From the NCBI GenBank assembly GCA_014896295.1, contig JADBKR010000002.1, positions 1-64,000 on the forward strand: a stretch of DNA of 64,000 nucleotides, read 5' to 3'. The notes beneath the pieces are model-generated. The model saw only the letters and a list, made by a program, of their open reading frames with translations, had not been told where the DNA came from and did no database searches. The DNA comes from Limnochordaceae bacterium. GTDB lineage: Bacteria; Bacillota; Limnochordia; Limnochordales; Geochordaceae. A program made the translations under genes and the position numbers. Shown one piece after another: positions 1-8,064 of this stretch (the stretch's first letter is position 1; each line of letters starts with the position of its first letter).

Positions 1-323
1 CTCGCTCTGTTTCCCTGGTAGTGGGATTCGACATCGCCTTTGCTCACCCTCGTCGCACCCGTTACAGCGGCCTTCTCCATGCGCTGATCCCCACGGTAAA
101 ATGCCGGCATGGTACGTAGGCCGCGACGCGTTCGTTCCCCGGACCAACTTGTGGCCACGCCATGGCGCGTCCAGGGGTGCGCGCCGAATCAATGGCCGGC
201 CCCCTACAAAGGTGGCCGGCATGCAGGATCCGGCGCCGACGAGAGGGCGGTGACCACGAGAGCCGCGGTGGGGCCTGCCACATTCGCAGGCCTGGTACCC
301 CCCGACCAGACCCCGCTTTCGAC

Positions 324-512
324 CTAACGGGGCACCGCGTTGCGAAGCAGGAAAGCCGCCATGCGCCTGCGGATCGGTGCCCATGCGGGATGGTCCTCAG
401 GTCCGGCCCGGGCGACCGCAAACACCGGTGCGTGCACTGAGCGCGCGACCTCGGCAAGGGTAAGCCCTCGCTCCTGACGGCGAGTCGTGAGCGGTGCATG
501 CCGACGTCTCAC
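324..512 (-). CDS. Small XRE-like helix-turn-helix protein or remnant
   Basis: About 62 residues from a GTG at 512. The segment ERGLTLAEVARSVHAPVFAV has the helix-turn-helix look of XRE-family DNA-binding domains. It resembles the small protein at 1690-1911 on the other strand: both share RGLTL.EVA followed by P.(V)..ARA and a final FLL segment. No convincing ribosome site precedes the GTG, and the frame stays open further upstream with low-complexity Arg-rich sequence that does not look coding. It may be a relic of a duplicated regulator gene. Function is unknown; confidence that it is expressed is low. Confidence 0.25.
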   Translation of the reverse strand: MRRRHAPLTTRRQERGLTLAEVARSVHAPVFAVARAGPEDHPAWAPIRRRMAAFLLRNAVPR

Positions 513-1090
513 GCCGGGCACGTTCGAGCAGTTCTCAGCGACTCCTCCCCGGTCGCCGAGAGCGGCTGCCGGGCTAACGCGGTTGGTGTGGCCGGCCGAT
601 CTAGGGAGGCACCTCAGCGAAAACCGTGGCGCCACCTCGTTTGCCGGGACCGTCGCAAATCGGCACGACACCGTCGCGCCCGTCAGCTCCAGCCGGCAGC
701 GTGCCAGCTCGCGATACATTCGGGGCCGGACAGCGGTGGATTTTCGAGAGGTGGCCGGCTCCACCCTCGGCCGCTCTCTTGCCAGCTCCACTCGCGACTC
801 CTCAGGACTCAGCCCAGCGACCACGGATTGAGAAGTTCGTCCGAAAGCGTGCTGACGCGCTTCTGAGCTTGTCAGGCGACACCCGACGCCCCGGAAACAC
901 CGCATCGCGACGGAGCCAGACGGCGCGCAGTTCGCGTGATGTTCGCGCGCCCCTCCGACCTCCCGCGACTCCTGGAGGCCGGCGCGCCTGGGATACACCT
1001 TCCGGGCGCGCGCCGCCTTACCGGCGGCCGAGCGGCCCAGGAAGACGGTGACGCGGTACTGGCCGGAGGGGAGGTGCTCGATATGTACGG
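513..1090. other. Intergenic stretch with no recognisable gene
   Basis: Several overlapping frames are open here, but none has a ribosome site, a known motif or a natural-looking composition. Their Arg/Ser/Pro-rich translations are what random high-G+C sequence gives. The same applies to bases 1-323. I see no RNA gene or array in it. Confidence 0.5.
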
Positions 1091-1438
1091 CTACCGCTTC
1101 GGCCGCTTAAAGACGAACTCTTGATCGCCATCAATGGTGCCAATGACGGCAACAAGTTCCCAACCGGCTTCCCCGAGATGGTTCAGCCGACTTTCGAGCA
1201 TGCGGGCTTCATAGGCAAACGGAAGGCCGATGTCCTCTTCGACGACGGGTTGCATCGTGACATCGGAGACTGCGATAGCGAACTCTGCACGGGTAGCGAT
1301 CACGAGGTACTCCCACTTCGGGCCGTAGCCTGAGCGCTGCGCTGGGCCAAGCCCGAAGAATGGGGACGCCGCAAGCGCAGTCCCTATGCCCAAGATCAGC
1401 ACAACGCCAAGGCCGAGCCCGATCAGCTTCTTGGACAT
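1091..1438 (-). CDS. Exported small protein with DUF4177-like domain
   Basis: 115 residues. The ATG at 1438 was chosen because AGGAGG lies a few bases upstream; the frame continues upstream but lacks a comparable site. Residues 1-25 form a signal peptide or membrane anchor (MSKK, then a Leu/Gly/Val-rich stretch ending ALAAS). The rest contains WEYLVIATR, LNHLGEAGWELVAVIG and a terminal FVFKRPKR. This WEY...LN.LG.EGWE.V pattern is the core of the DUF4177 family, small beta-rich proteins of unknown role. It stands alone, with no operon partner. The family call is fairly safe; function is not known. Confidence 0.7.
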   Translation of the reverse strand: MSKKLIGLGLGVVLILGIGTALAASPFFGLGPAQRSGYGPKWEYLVIATRAEFAIAVSDVTMQPVVEEDIGLPFAYEARMLESRLNHLGEAGWELVAVIGTIDGDQEFVFKRPKR

Positions 1439-1689
1439 AGCAATGCCTCCTAACGGTAGCCGCAAGGAATGATGGACTATGGCCAAGAGTGAAAGCATTG
1501 CTGATTGGCAACCCTTGTCCACAGCCCGCCGCGTGGCGTGCTCTCTACCTTCAGATCATAGGCAGCCCAGCGGTACCAGGGACCCCAACCTCGCTCCAGA
1601 ACAGGCGCTCGGCACGTTTGGCATGGTCATCCACCCTTCCGCAGGGAGAATACCCCAGCCTCCCGAACCTTCCTGGCGGGGGGGCGACG

Positions 1690-1911
1690 ATGAAGCTTGC
1701 CGACTTACGCCTGAGAAGGATGGAGCGGGGGCTGACCCTACAGGAGGTGGCTGCGAAGACGGACCTCCCCGTGTGGGTGCTAGCGAGGGCGGAGGTCACA
1801 CCTGCATCACATCGCCCGTCGTGCCGAGCACGGGTTAGGATAGCTGTATTCCTTCTGTCCGTCCCGTGGGTTGGACAGGGCGCTGGCCGGGCAGCGCATC
1901 ATACGGTCTAA
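1690..1911 (+). CDS. Small XRE-like helix-turn-helix protein
   Basis: 73 residues from ATG 1690, preceded by a G-rich stretch (GGGGGGGCGACG) that may act as ribosome site. Residues 1-35 contain RRMERGLTLQEVAAKTDLPV, matching helices 2 and 3 of XRE-type DNA-binding domains. The rest is short and ends in a hydrophobic IAVFLLSV stretch. No ligand-binding domain is present. It resembles the minus-strand frame at 324-512. It could be a phage-type or antitoxin-type regulator linked to the island to its right, or a fragment. Target and function are unknown. Confidence 0.4.
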   Translation: MKLADLRLRRMERGLTLQEVAAKTDLPVWVLARAEVTPASHRPSCRARVRIAVFLLSVPWVGQGAGRAAHHTV

Positions 1912-2136
1912 TGCGGCTCTGACGGCCGGGCACCCCTTGCGGTTTGCTCAGACTCCACCATAGCTTCGCAGCGCGCGGTACACGTAGGCAACAAGGGGTG
2001 ACGCCCCCCGCTCTCCGGTCATGGCACTACGACGAAGCCGCCGGACAACAGGTCGCCGGAGTATTGAGAGAGCTCCATCGAGAGTCGTCCCGAAGCGGGG
2101 CCAAGTGTCGAGTTCGGGCTAACTCCTGTGTCCACA

Positions 2137-4833
2137 TCACCGGACCGGTGTGTCGGCAATCAGTCGGTACATGCTCGCGCGTGCATCCGCCAGGATATAG
2201 GCAGCACGCTCTTGGAGCCCTGCCGCTTGCTTTCGCAATTCGGTAGCACGTTGTCTTGCATCGTCCATCAGCCTAGCTATCGCTTCCTGGGTCTCGTCGG
2301 AAGGGACAGGCACTTGGACACTTGCCAGGTGCTCGATGTTCAACTCGGTTTGGCCTGTTGACCCGGACACATAGCGCAGCATCTGAATCTGCCCATACTC
2401 GCTACGCAAGAACTCAACGAGGTATCGAGCGTTGATGCCGTCCTTGACTCGGCAGATAGCAACATGATTGTCGCATATGGCGGGCTCGTCGTATGGGTAT
2501 ATGTCTACCCTGCCTATGGTCCCCTCACCAGTGGACGTGACCAACACATCACCTTTCCGTACGATTCCTCGCTCGCTTTCTTTCCACGTTTCTTCCGTAT
2601 CTGGAGCATAATCCGTATCGGGGTCTATACCCTGCCCTGTGACATTGCGCAGCTTGATAACTGGAATACCCTCTGCTGACTCCTCGGATGGCTTCTTTCC
2701 CCTGACCGGATACCCCTCCTGACAGAGAGACTGAAGAGAGCGGAGCTCAACGGGCATTTTACGCAACGCTTGCATCACGCGGTAGTACGCAGGATGGAAA
2801 AACGTGTAGCTAAAGCGCCCGGTGAGCCGCGGGCGGCGTACTACGTAGCATAAGCGGTCATACAGTAGGCTTGTCCGGTTTACCTCGGGCTCCAACCACG
2901 GTCCAGAGGAGCCATCTGCTTCACGAACGAACTGCACCGTCTCCTCTTCGACCATTTCCAGTTCCAGCTCATCCCACTCTCCAGCTTCGAACTTCCGAAA
3001 CTGATCCCGGATAGATAGCAGGTCGTTTTCCTCAACAGGTTTCCCGGATGGGCTAATGCCGATGTATTCCGCCCTCGCAAAGAATACGTCGCCCTGCTCT
3101 GAGAGGATCGGGTTACCAGGGTCCTTCTTTACCGCGTACATGATACTGGTGCAAGCTGCCCCTTCACTCATCTTAAAGGCATCTTGAGGCAGCCTGATGA
3201 TTGCCTTTACTATACAATGCTCAGTAATATAGTCACGTACGTCTTGATCTTGTTTGTTCGACAGGATGCCCTCGGGTAGGACAATCACCATCCGGCCACC
3301 CGGCCTCAGAAGCCGAATGCACCGTTCGATTAATAGAATCTCCCTCTTTTGGGTCTTTCGCCCCCTACCGAGTTGATAGTAGCCGAGGATGCGGTCCGTG
3401 GAGTCCACCGCTCCAAACGGGGGATTGGTGAGGACAAGATCAAAGATTCCTTCTTCTACAGCTGGTGCCGACGGATAGACCATTCTTCTTTGTGATACTT
3501 TTTGTCGTACCTCCTCTAGGTCAAGAGCATTGGCGTGGTACACGCCTGCATGACCATCACCATGGATGATCATATTCATCTTGCATGTACGCGCGGCCCT
3601 TGGTTCCCAGTCAATTCCGACAAGGCATTGGTTTGCAAGCTCCCGACGTAAGCGCTCTTTCTCTTTGGAAGAGAGCTCCGAAGTCTCGATTTTGTTGCTA
3701 ACCACATCATACGTCCGGATAAGAAACCCGCCTGTTCCGCAAGCCGGGTCAATCACCTTTTCCCCTATTGCCGGATCTGCTAGGTCAACCATGAACCGTA
3801 CGACCTCGCGAGGTGTAAAGTACTGCCCCAGGCCGCCTCCACGATACGTTGCGGCCAGGAACTCCTCGAAGGCCACTCCCTTGACATCAAGGTCCGTCAG
3901 TGTCAGACTGCGATTCTCAAGAATGGCAACGATCTTATCGATCGCTTCCGCTGGAAGTTCGATACCATCGGAGCCCTGTTGATCTGCGAACACCTCGCGA
4001 TACCGGTCCGATGATATTGTGTCTCGCCAGAGGTTTTGGATAATCTCTACTCCCTGCTCTCGCATCTCCTTCACTACTTGCGTTGTGAAACGGTTGACGC
4101 TGCGGCGTCCTTCCTCAACTTCGCGCTCCTCGTACATTTTGCAGAACAGCACCTTGGAAAGCTCATCAAAAGCCTTCGTCGGATCGTACCCCTTAAGATT
4201 ACGAATAACGTCGTGGCAACGACGCATAAGCCGAGATAACTCTCTTGCACTCTCGATTGCAAATAAGGTCCTGGTAGCCTGACGAACCAGAACCGCGCGC
4301 TGGCGTGCCGTTACCCGCCGGCGCTGCTGATCCCCTAGTAATCCGTCATACGTCGGGAGCCCGGGAAGTTGCTGTTTTGTGATTGAGTCATAGACTGCCC
4401 ACGTACCGTTACACAGCGCCGAATATGGAGCGATATCACCCAAGAGTCGGGCATACGATATGACTTGCTCTTTGTCGTTATCGTTGAGGTATTGACGAGG
4501 ATTTTTGGCATCGATGACGATAACCGGAACATCTCGAATGAAGACAACGAGGTCGGCAAAGAGGGTTTTCTTCTCGCGACCCTGGTGTGCGATGATCGGG
4601 TGAGTGAACCTGATGGTGACATGCTTCCCGGGGTCAGTCTCGTTGTAGCCGAGACGCGCCAACTCTGGCAATATCACCTTCGCTACCACGTCTTGTTCAG
4701 AATACAACTCCGGCGGCCGGGCTGCCACGCGGGTGTCGCCTCCCTCCTCGGACAGATAACGTGGTATCACCTGGCCTCGTACGTGTAGGCAGTTCCTATC
4801 CAGATAGTCGCTGTATCGCTCCCATGACGGCAA
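2137..4833 (-). CDS. Single-chain restriction-modification enzyme (nuclease, N6-adenine methylase, specificity domain)
   Basis: 898 residues. Residues 40-150 form an HsdR-N-type PD-(D/E)XK nuclease domain: D94 in LFADLVVF and D108-A-K110 in VIVIDAKNP. Residues 220-480 are the N6-adenine methylase, with DPACGTGGF (motif I, 362-370) and NPPF (motif IV, 470-473), and upstream GQYFTPREV typical of HsdM. Residues from about 660 are one type I-style specificity unit: VIKLRNVTG, GDVLVTSTGEGTIGR, a QTELNIEHLASVQVPVP segment and a terminal helix. There is no SF2 helicase motor, so it should act like a type IIG/type I-and-a-half enzyme that methylates adenine and cuts near its site. It overlaps the EVE gene by about 38 bases. 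Base composition is clearly lower in G+C than the flanks, suggesting transfer. Confidence 0.9.
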   Translation of the reverse strand: MPSWERYSDYLDRNCLHVRGQVIPRYLSEEGGDTRVAARPPELYSEQDVVAKVILPELARLGYNETDPGKHVTIRFTHPIIAHQGREKKTLFADLVVFIRDVPVIVIDAKNPRQYLNDNDKEQVISYARLLGDIAPYSALCNGTWAVYDSITKQQLPGLPTYDGLLGDQQRRRVTARQRAVLVRQATRTLFAIESARELSRLMRRCHDVIRNLKGYDPTKAFDELSKVLFCKMYEEREVEEGRRSVNRFTTQVVKEMREQGVEIIQNLWRDTISSDRYREVFADQQGSDGIELPAEAIDKIVAILENRSLTLTDLDVKGVAFEEFLAATYRGGGLGQYFTPREVVRFMVDLADPAIGEKVIDPACGTGGFLIRTYDVVSNKIETSELSSKEKERLRRELANQCLVGIDWEPRAARTCKMNMIIHGDGHAGVYHANALDLEEVRQKVSQRRMVYPSAPAVEEGIFDLVLTNPPFGAVDSTDRILGYYQLGRGRKTQKREILLIERCIRLLRPGGRMVIVLPEGILSNKQDQDVRDYITEHCIVKAIIRLPQDAFKMSEGAACTSIMYAVKKDPGNPILSEQGDVFFARAEYIGISPSGKPVEENDLLSIRDQFRKFEAGEWDELELEMVEEETVQFVREADGSSGPWLEPEVNRTSLLYDRLCYVVRRPRLTGRFSYTFFHPAYYRVMQALRKMPVELRSLQSLCQEGYPVRGKKPSEESAEGIPVIKLRNVTGQGIDPDTDYAPDTEETWKESERGIVRKGDVLVTSTGEGTIGRVDIYPYDEPAICDNHVAICRVKDGINARYLVEFLRSEYGQIQMLRYVSGSTGQTELNIEHLASVQVPVPSDETQEAIARLMDDARQRATELRKQAAGLQERAAYILADARASMYRLIADTPVR

Positions 4834-5278
4834 CGAAATCGTGTTCGCCTATGCGCACGATGGGCAGCCTCAAGTGCAATCCCCAGTTCCTCTTGTCCTT
4901 AATGAAGTCTAGGCCCGAAAGCAAAGGCTCTATCGGCACGGGCGGTTCAAGTTTGGTGACATCGCGGAATTTGACTTGGTACCGTAAAAACGTGAGACCC
5001 AAGCTTCTTAGAACCTGCCCCTCCGCGTGGCCAATACCGGTAACGCCGCTTCCAAGCGTCGCCCTCGCCACGAAGTACCGTCGCTTCGGGCCAGCCAGGT
5101 AAATCAGTACCTGGTCTCTTTCTGCGAGTCTCCGCAGGTGTGGTGCGGCAGCGGCAAACGCCCAGAAGCCCTTGGCGAGTAGAGTCTCAGCAATTCTGGT
5201 AGCAGATGTACCCATTATGTCATTGGCCACAAAGATAAAACGACCACCTGACTGCTCTTGGCTCATCATCGCCTTCAT
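4796..5278 (-). CDS. EVE-domain (PUA/YTH-like fold) protein
   Basis: About 160 residues from ATG 5278; TTG 5293 and two ATGs a few codons downstream are alternatives, and no start has a strong ribosome site. The sequence RFIFVANDIMG...W AF...RL..RDQVLIYLAG..RYFVARATLGSG, then a C-terminal NWGLHLRLPIVRIGEHDF, matches EVE-domain proteins, which belong to the PUA/YTH-like group. Such domains bind modified bases and are common beside restriction systems. It lies immediately upstream of the restriction-modification gene and overlaps it, so the two are surely co-transcribed. A role in recognising modified DNA or tuning the enzyme is inference. It shares the low G+C of its neighbour. Confidence 0.75.
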   Translation of the reverse strand: MKAMMSQEQSGGRFIFVANDIMGTSATRIAETLLAKGFWAFAAAAPHLRRLAERDQVLIYLAGPKRRYFVARATLGSGVTGIGHAEGQVLRSLGLTFLRYQVKFRDVTKLEPPVPIEPLLSGLDFIKDKRNWGLHLRLPIVRIGEHDFVAVMGAIQRLSG

Positions 5279-5293
5279 CCCATCTATTAGCAA

Positions 5294-5855
5294 TACTGGA
5301 AGACCCTGGCGCCGGCTACCCAGCAGCTAGCCCGGCGTTTCTTTTCGTGCTTGGCCAACAAGCACCTACCGCCACTAGACAACATGTCCGACCGCGCTCC
5401 AGACTGACCCACCCGCTACGGACAGGAGTCCTCCCCATGCCTCTCGACCGTAGCGTCTGTCAGTCGAGCTCGGTGATGCTCGGCGAGATGGCGGGTTACA
5501 AGGCGCTCGGCGCTGTCCCCGAGAGGCGGGATCCTGCCAAACGGGGCACCGGTCACAGCGACCAGCGGCCCCCGACGTACCAACCCCTGTCGGATCCATG
5601 CTCGACCCGCCCGGCGCTCAACGGCCCGGGCGCACGAGCGGGATCAGGAGTTTTCCCTCGATGGATGTCGCATCCGCCAGGGCACCTGTCCTGCTCGCAC
5701 GGAAACGCCCCTCTGAGCCGCGTTCGGCCGTCTCACAAACGCCCGTTCTCGGGGCGTTTCCGCCCGTGTGGCCGCCGGCGGGGGAGGGACGGCTCACACG
5801 AGTACCAGGCGTGAGCGGCGTCGCAAACCCTATAACGGCGCGTCTTCCACGAGAG
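5294..5855. other. Intergenic stretch between the restriction module and the integrase cassette
   Basis: About 560 bases without a credible gene. It separates the minus-strand restriction/EVE pair from the plus-strand RHH-integrase pair and must hold the divergent promoters. The notable structure is the set of GGAAACGCCCC-type repeats at 5701-5761, listed separately. Confidence 0.5.
5701..5761. repeat. Two direct repeats and one inverted copy able to form alternative hairpins
   Basis: GGAAACGCCCC at 5701-5711, AAACGCCC again at 5737-5744, and the inverted copy GGGGCGTTTCC at 5751-5761. The right copy can pair with either left copy, so two mutually exclusive stems are possible: one of 8 bp with a 7-base loop, the other of 11 bp with a long loop. 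No T-run follows, so it is not a plain intrinsic terminator. Confidence 0.5.
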
Positions 5856-5877
5856 CTACTGCAGTTCTACTGCAACG
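5856..5877 (-). repeat. 22-base repeat, left copy (inverted relative to 7338-7359)
   Basis: Read on the minus strand, this is TTGCAGTA, three bases, then CTGCAGTAG. It matches 20 of 22 bases of the copy at 7338-7359, which lies in opposite orientation beyond the integrase gene. Each copy holds two TGCAGTA units one helical turn (11 bases) apart, as expected of arm-type integrase binding sites. The role is inferred from position and form. Confidence 0.6.
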
Positions 5878-5882
5878 CCACT

Positions 5883-5916
5883 TGACCCCGTACAAGGTAC
5901 GGGCGTACCCTTGTAC
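5883..5916 (+). promoter_or_regulatory. Probable promoter with palindromic operator for the RHH-integrase operon
   Basis: TTGACC at 5883-5888 and TACCCT at 5906-5911 are spaced 17 bases apart and give a weak sigma-70-like pair. Overlapping them is an inverted repeat, GTACAAGG (5890-5897) and CCTTGTAC (5909-5916), with an inner GTAC/GTAC echo. The site is 22 bases before the RHH start codon. Autorepression by the RHH protein is the natural reading but is inference. Confidence 0.5.
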
Positions 5917-5938
5917 CGAGAGAGGGGACCTGGAGGCG

Positions 5939-6103
5939 ATGGAGGAGAACCGGCAGTTGAAGGTCGATGTTCCGGCGTCGATGCACGAGTGGCTGAAGAT
6001 CGCCGCGGTGCGGCGCCGCACCACCCTGCGGGCCATCGTGATGCAGGCGCTGCGGGAGTTCATCGAGCGGGAGGAGGCCGGGGCGCGTGGGTCGGCGCGG
6101 TAA
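5939..6103 (+). CDS. Small ribbon-helix-helix DNA-binding protein
   Basis: 54 residues from ATG 5939, preceded by GGAGG at good distance. LKVDVPASMHEWLKIAAVRR, then TTLRAIVMQALREFIERE, is the beta strand-helix-helix of Arc/MetJ-like proteins: alternating hydrophobics in the strand, then two amphipathic helices. Its end overlaps the integrase start by 17 bases, so the two are translationally coupled. A palindrome overlapping the promoter just upstream is the likely binding site. In integrative elements such proteins act as repressor or excisionase-like directionality factor; which of these applies cannot be told from sequence. Confidence 0.75.
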   Translation: MEENRQLKVDVPASMHEWLKIAAVRRRTTLRAIVMQALREFIEREEAGARGSAR

Positions 6104-7271
6104 CGGCGAGGGCACAATCTATCGCCGGAAGGACGGGATGTGGGCGGCGCAGATCGTGGTCGGGCGCAAGCCTGATGGCCGCCTCGACAGGCGCTCCGTG
6201 TACGGCAAGACCCGGGCCGAGGTGGCTGAGAAGCTGGCGAAGCTGCAAACGGCCCGGAGCATGGGGAGCGTCCCGAAGCCGACGAAGCTGAGCGTGGCGG
6301 AGTACCTGGACGCGTGGATCGAAAACCACAAGCGTTTTGGCGGACGTGGCGGCCACGGGCTACGGCCCAACACCTACCTGGGTTACAAGGAAGCTATCGA
6401 CAAGCACATCAAGCCCGTCATCGGCACCATGCGACTAACAGCGGTCGCGCCGGAGCACCTGGAGGCCATATACCGCGGGATGCTGGACAAGAAGCTGTCC
6501 GTCCGCATGGCCGAGATCGCCCACGTCACCCTGCACAAAGCCTTCAAGGATGCGGTGACGAAGGGGCTGCTCCCCGCCAACCCGTGCGACCGGGTGCCGA
6601 GTCCGCCGCGCACCCGCTACCGGGCGTCCGACCGCCCGCGGCTCGCATGGGAGCAGGTGCCCAAGGTGCTCGATGCGGTGCGCGACACCCGTTACTACCT
6701 GCCGATCCTGCTGGCAATGGCGGCGGGGCTCCGGAGGGGCGAGGTGCTGGGGCTGACATGGGAGCACGTGGACTTCTCGAACGGCAAGCTCTATGTCCGC
6801 CAGCAGTGGAACCGCAAGGACGACGGGACCTGGGGCCTCGTCCCCGTGAAGACGAAGGCTTCCGTCCGGGACGTGCCGATTCCGCAAGACGTGGCCGACG
6901 CGCTGGCCGCGCACCAGGTGACGCAGCGGGCGCAGTTCGGCAACCGATGGAGCCCGGCGACACTGGTCTTCGACAGGGGCGACGGGAAGCCCATCAACCC
7001 TGCTGACCTCGACCATGCCTGGGCCGACATCCGTGAGAAGCTGAAGTTGCCGGAGGACCTGCACCTTCACGACCTTCGCGGCAGTTTCGCCACATGGCAC
7101 GCCCAACGGAAGACCGACCTGAAGACCGTCTCGGAGATGCTGGGGCATGCCGACGTGAAGGTGACCCTCGAACTCTACCAGTCGGTGACCGAGACAATGC
7201 GAAAAGAAGCGGCCCAGGCGATCGAGGGGATTACGAAGCTCCGACCGCTGGAGCCGCCCTCCACCGCCTGA
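6087..7271 (+). CDS. Tyrosine site-specific integrase
   Basis: 394 residues from GTG 6087. Residues 5-55 (GEGTIYRRKDGMW...GKTRAEVAEKL) form an AP2-like arm-binding domain as in Tn916-type integrases. Residues 68-165 are the SAM-like core-binding domain. The catalytic domain shows R216 (AGLRRGE), K257 (VKTKASVRD), H328-D-L-R331, H354 (LGHAD) and nucleophile Y364 (LELYQ). All catalytic residues are present, so it should be active. It faces the 3' end of tRNA-Leu 150 bases downstream, the classic arrangement for an element inserted in a tRNA gene. A terminator hairpin and a 22-base repeat follow. Confidence 0.95.
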   Translation: MGRRGNGEGTIYRRKDGMWAAQIVVGRKPDGRLDRRSVYGKTRAEVAEKLAKLQTARSMGSVPKPTKLSVAEYLDAWIENHKRFGGRGGHGLRPNTYLGYKEAIDKHIKPVIGTMRLTAVAPEHLEAIYRGMLDKKLSVRMAEIAHVTLHKAFKDAVTKGLLPANPCDRVPSPPRTRYRASDRPRLAWEQVPKVLDAVRDTRYYLPILLAMAAGLRRGEVLGLTWEHVDFSNGKLYVRQQWNRKDDGTWGLVPVKTKASVRDVPIPQDVADALAAHQVTQRAQFGNRWSPATLVFDRGDGKPINPADLDHAWADIREKLKLPEDLHLHDLRGSFATWHAQRKTDLKTVSEMLGHADVKVTLELYQSVTETMRKEAAQAIEGITKLRPLEPPSTA

Positions 7272-7298
7272 GCCGTCGCTGCACCCTGTCCACGGAGG

Positions 7299-7330
7299 AG
7301 GCCCGGTCACTGCCGGGCCTTCTCTGTTTC
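7299..7330 (+). terminator. Rho-independent terminator after the integrase
   Basis: AGGCCCGG and CCGGGCCT pair perfectly around a 6-base loop (7299-7320), followed by TCTCTGTTTC. It lies 28 bases after the integrase stop codon. Confidence 0.8.
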
Positions 7331-7337
7331 CAGTTCC

Positions 7338-7359
7338 CGTTGCAGTAAAATTGCAGTAG
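7338..7359 (+). repeat. 22-base repeat, right copy
   Basis: Two TTGCAGTA units separated by AAA, so 11 bases apart, between the integrase terminator and tRNA-Leu. It is the partner of the inverted copy at 5856-5877, with two mismatches. It could be an arm-type integrase site or part of an attachment site. Confidence 0.6.
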
Positions 7360-7418
7360 TCGGAGCTGCGTCAAGGTACTTGGGCCTTTGTTCCAGGAGT
7401 CCGAACCCTTGTCACTGT

Positions 7419-7505
7419 TGGTGCCGGCGGCGGGAGTCGAACCCGCATGGGGGGTCACCCCACTCGATTTTGAGTCGAGCGCGTATGCCATTCCGCCACG
7501 CCGGC
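7419..7505 (-). tRNA. tRNA-Leu (anticodon CAA)
   Basis: 87 bases including an encoded CCA. The acceptor stem GCCGGCG pairs with CGCCGGC, the discriminator is A, and the anticodon loop CTCAAAA sits between CTCGA and TCGAG. A long variable arm (TGGGGTGACCCCCA) marks it as class II, and the T arm GCGGG-TTCGACT-CCCGC is intact. Its 3' end points at the integrase gene, making it the probable integration site. Confidence 0.97.
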
Positions 7506-7551
7506 ACACGACGGGAAGCGAGCCCATGATACCAACGGTCGCCGGCAGCCG

Positions 7552-8064
7552 TCAACCGCCCGCGTTGCCCCCGGGCGGTTCTTCGTCGGCGGCAGCCGTT
7601 TCGAGGAACGTGGCAAATGCCAGGAGCTCACCTCTGGCCCGCTCGAAGGCACCCTGTGCGGCATCCGCGAGTTCGCGAATCCGGTCCGGTCGCAACCGAG
7701 TCGTGTAGAGTGCACGCACCACGTGCCGAAAGCCCAGGTACTCTTCGAGCGCAGCCGCGGTCTCCCCGGTGAGCACTGCCGGCCGGACCCCTCTGACAGC
7801 GAGCCGCATCTGCCTGAGAAGCTCACGATGCCAATGGGGTCCGGTCGGGACCGATCCGTCTACCTCTCTTGCGATCGCTTCGAAAACCCGCTCCAGCCCG
7901 GAGTAAAACCCGTGCAGATTGAGCGCCGCACCATCGAGGTAGGGGTCCGGGTCGGACGAGCCAACGGCGACCGCCACGTATCGCTGCGCACGGCCGACCA
8001 GCGGCGCCAATTCCTCGAGTTCCTGGCGAATACGCTCCGCGAGCACCGCATAGCGACCGATCAT
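7552..8064 (-). CDS. HepT-like HEPN-domain protein (putative toxin)
   Basis: 170 residues from ATG 8064, whose ATGA overlaps the stop of the upstream nucleotidyltransferase. It is all-helical, with LNLHGFYSGLERVFEAIARE, WHRELLRQM and EEYLGFRHVVRALYTTRL, and matches HepT-like HEPN proteins. HepT toxins are RNases, blocked by or AMPylated by their MntA partner. The usual catalytic motif is R-X4-H before a Tyr; here the motif reads RHVVRALY, so the expected His position is Ala. The enzyme may therefore be weak or inactive. Its gene order (antitoxin first, then toxin) is the standard one. The pair sits just beyond tRNA-Leu. Confidence 0.8.
   Translation of the reverse strand: MIGRYAVLAERIRQELEELAPLVGRAQRYVAVAVGSSDPDPYLDGAALNLHGFYSGLERVFEAIAREVDGSVPTGPHWHRELLRQMRLAVRGVRPAVLTGETAAALEEYLGFRHVVRALYTTRLRPDRIRELADAAQGAFERARGELLAFATFLETAAADEEPPGGNAGG

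Noticed and set aside
5347-5814. Open frame of about 155 codons between the EVE and RHH genes
   Set aside because: No ribosome site, Pro/Arg/Ser-rich composition, and it overlaps the hairpin repeats. Treated as non-coding.
1-7400. Second attachment site (copy of the tRNA-Leu 3' end) at the left end of the island
   Set aside because: No repeat of the tRNA 3' end was found by eye in this stretch, so the left boundary is left undefined.
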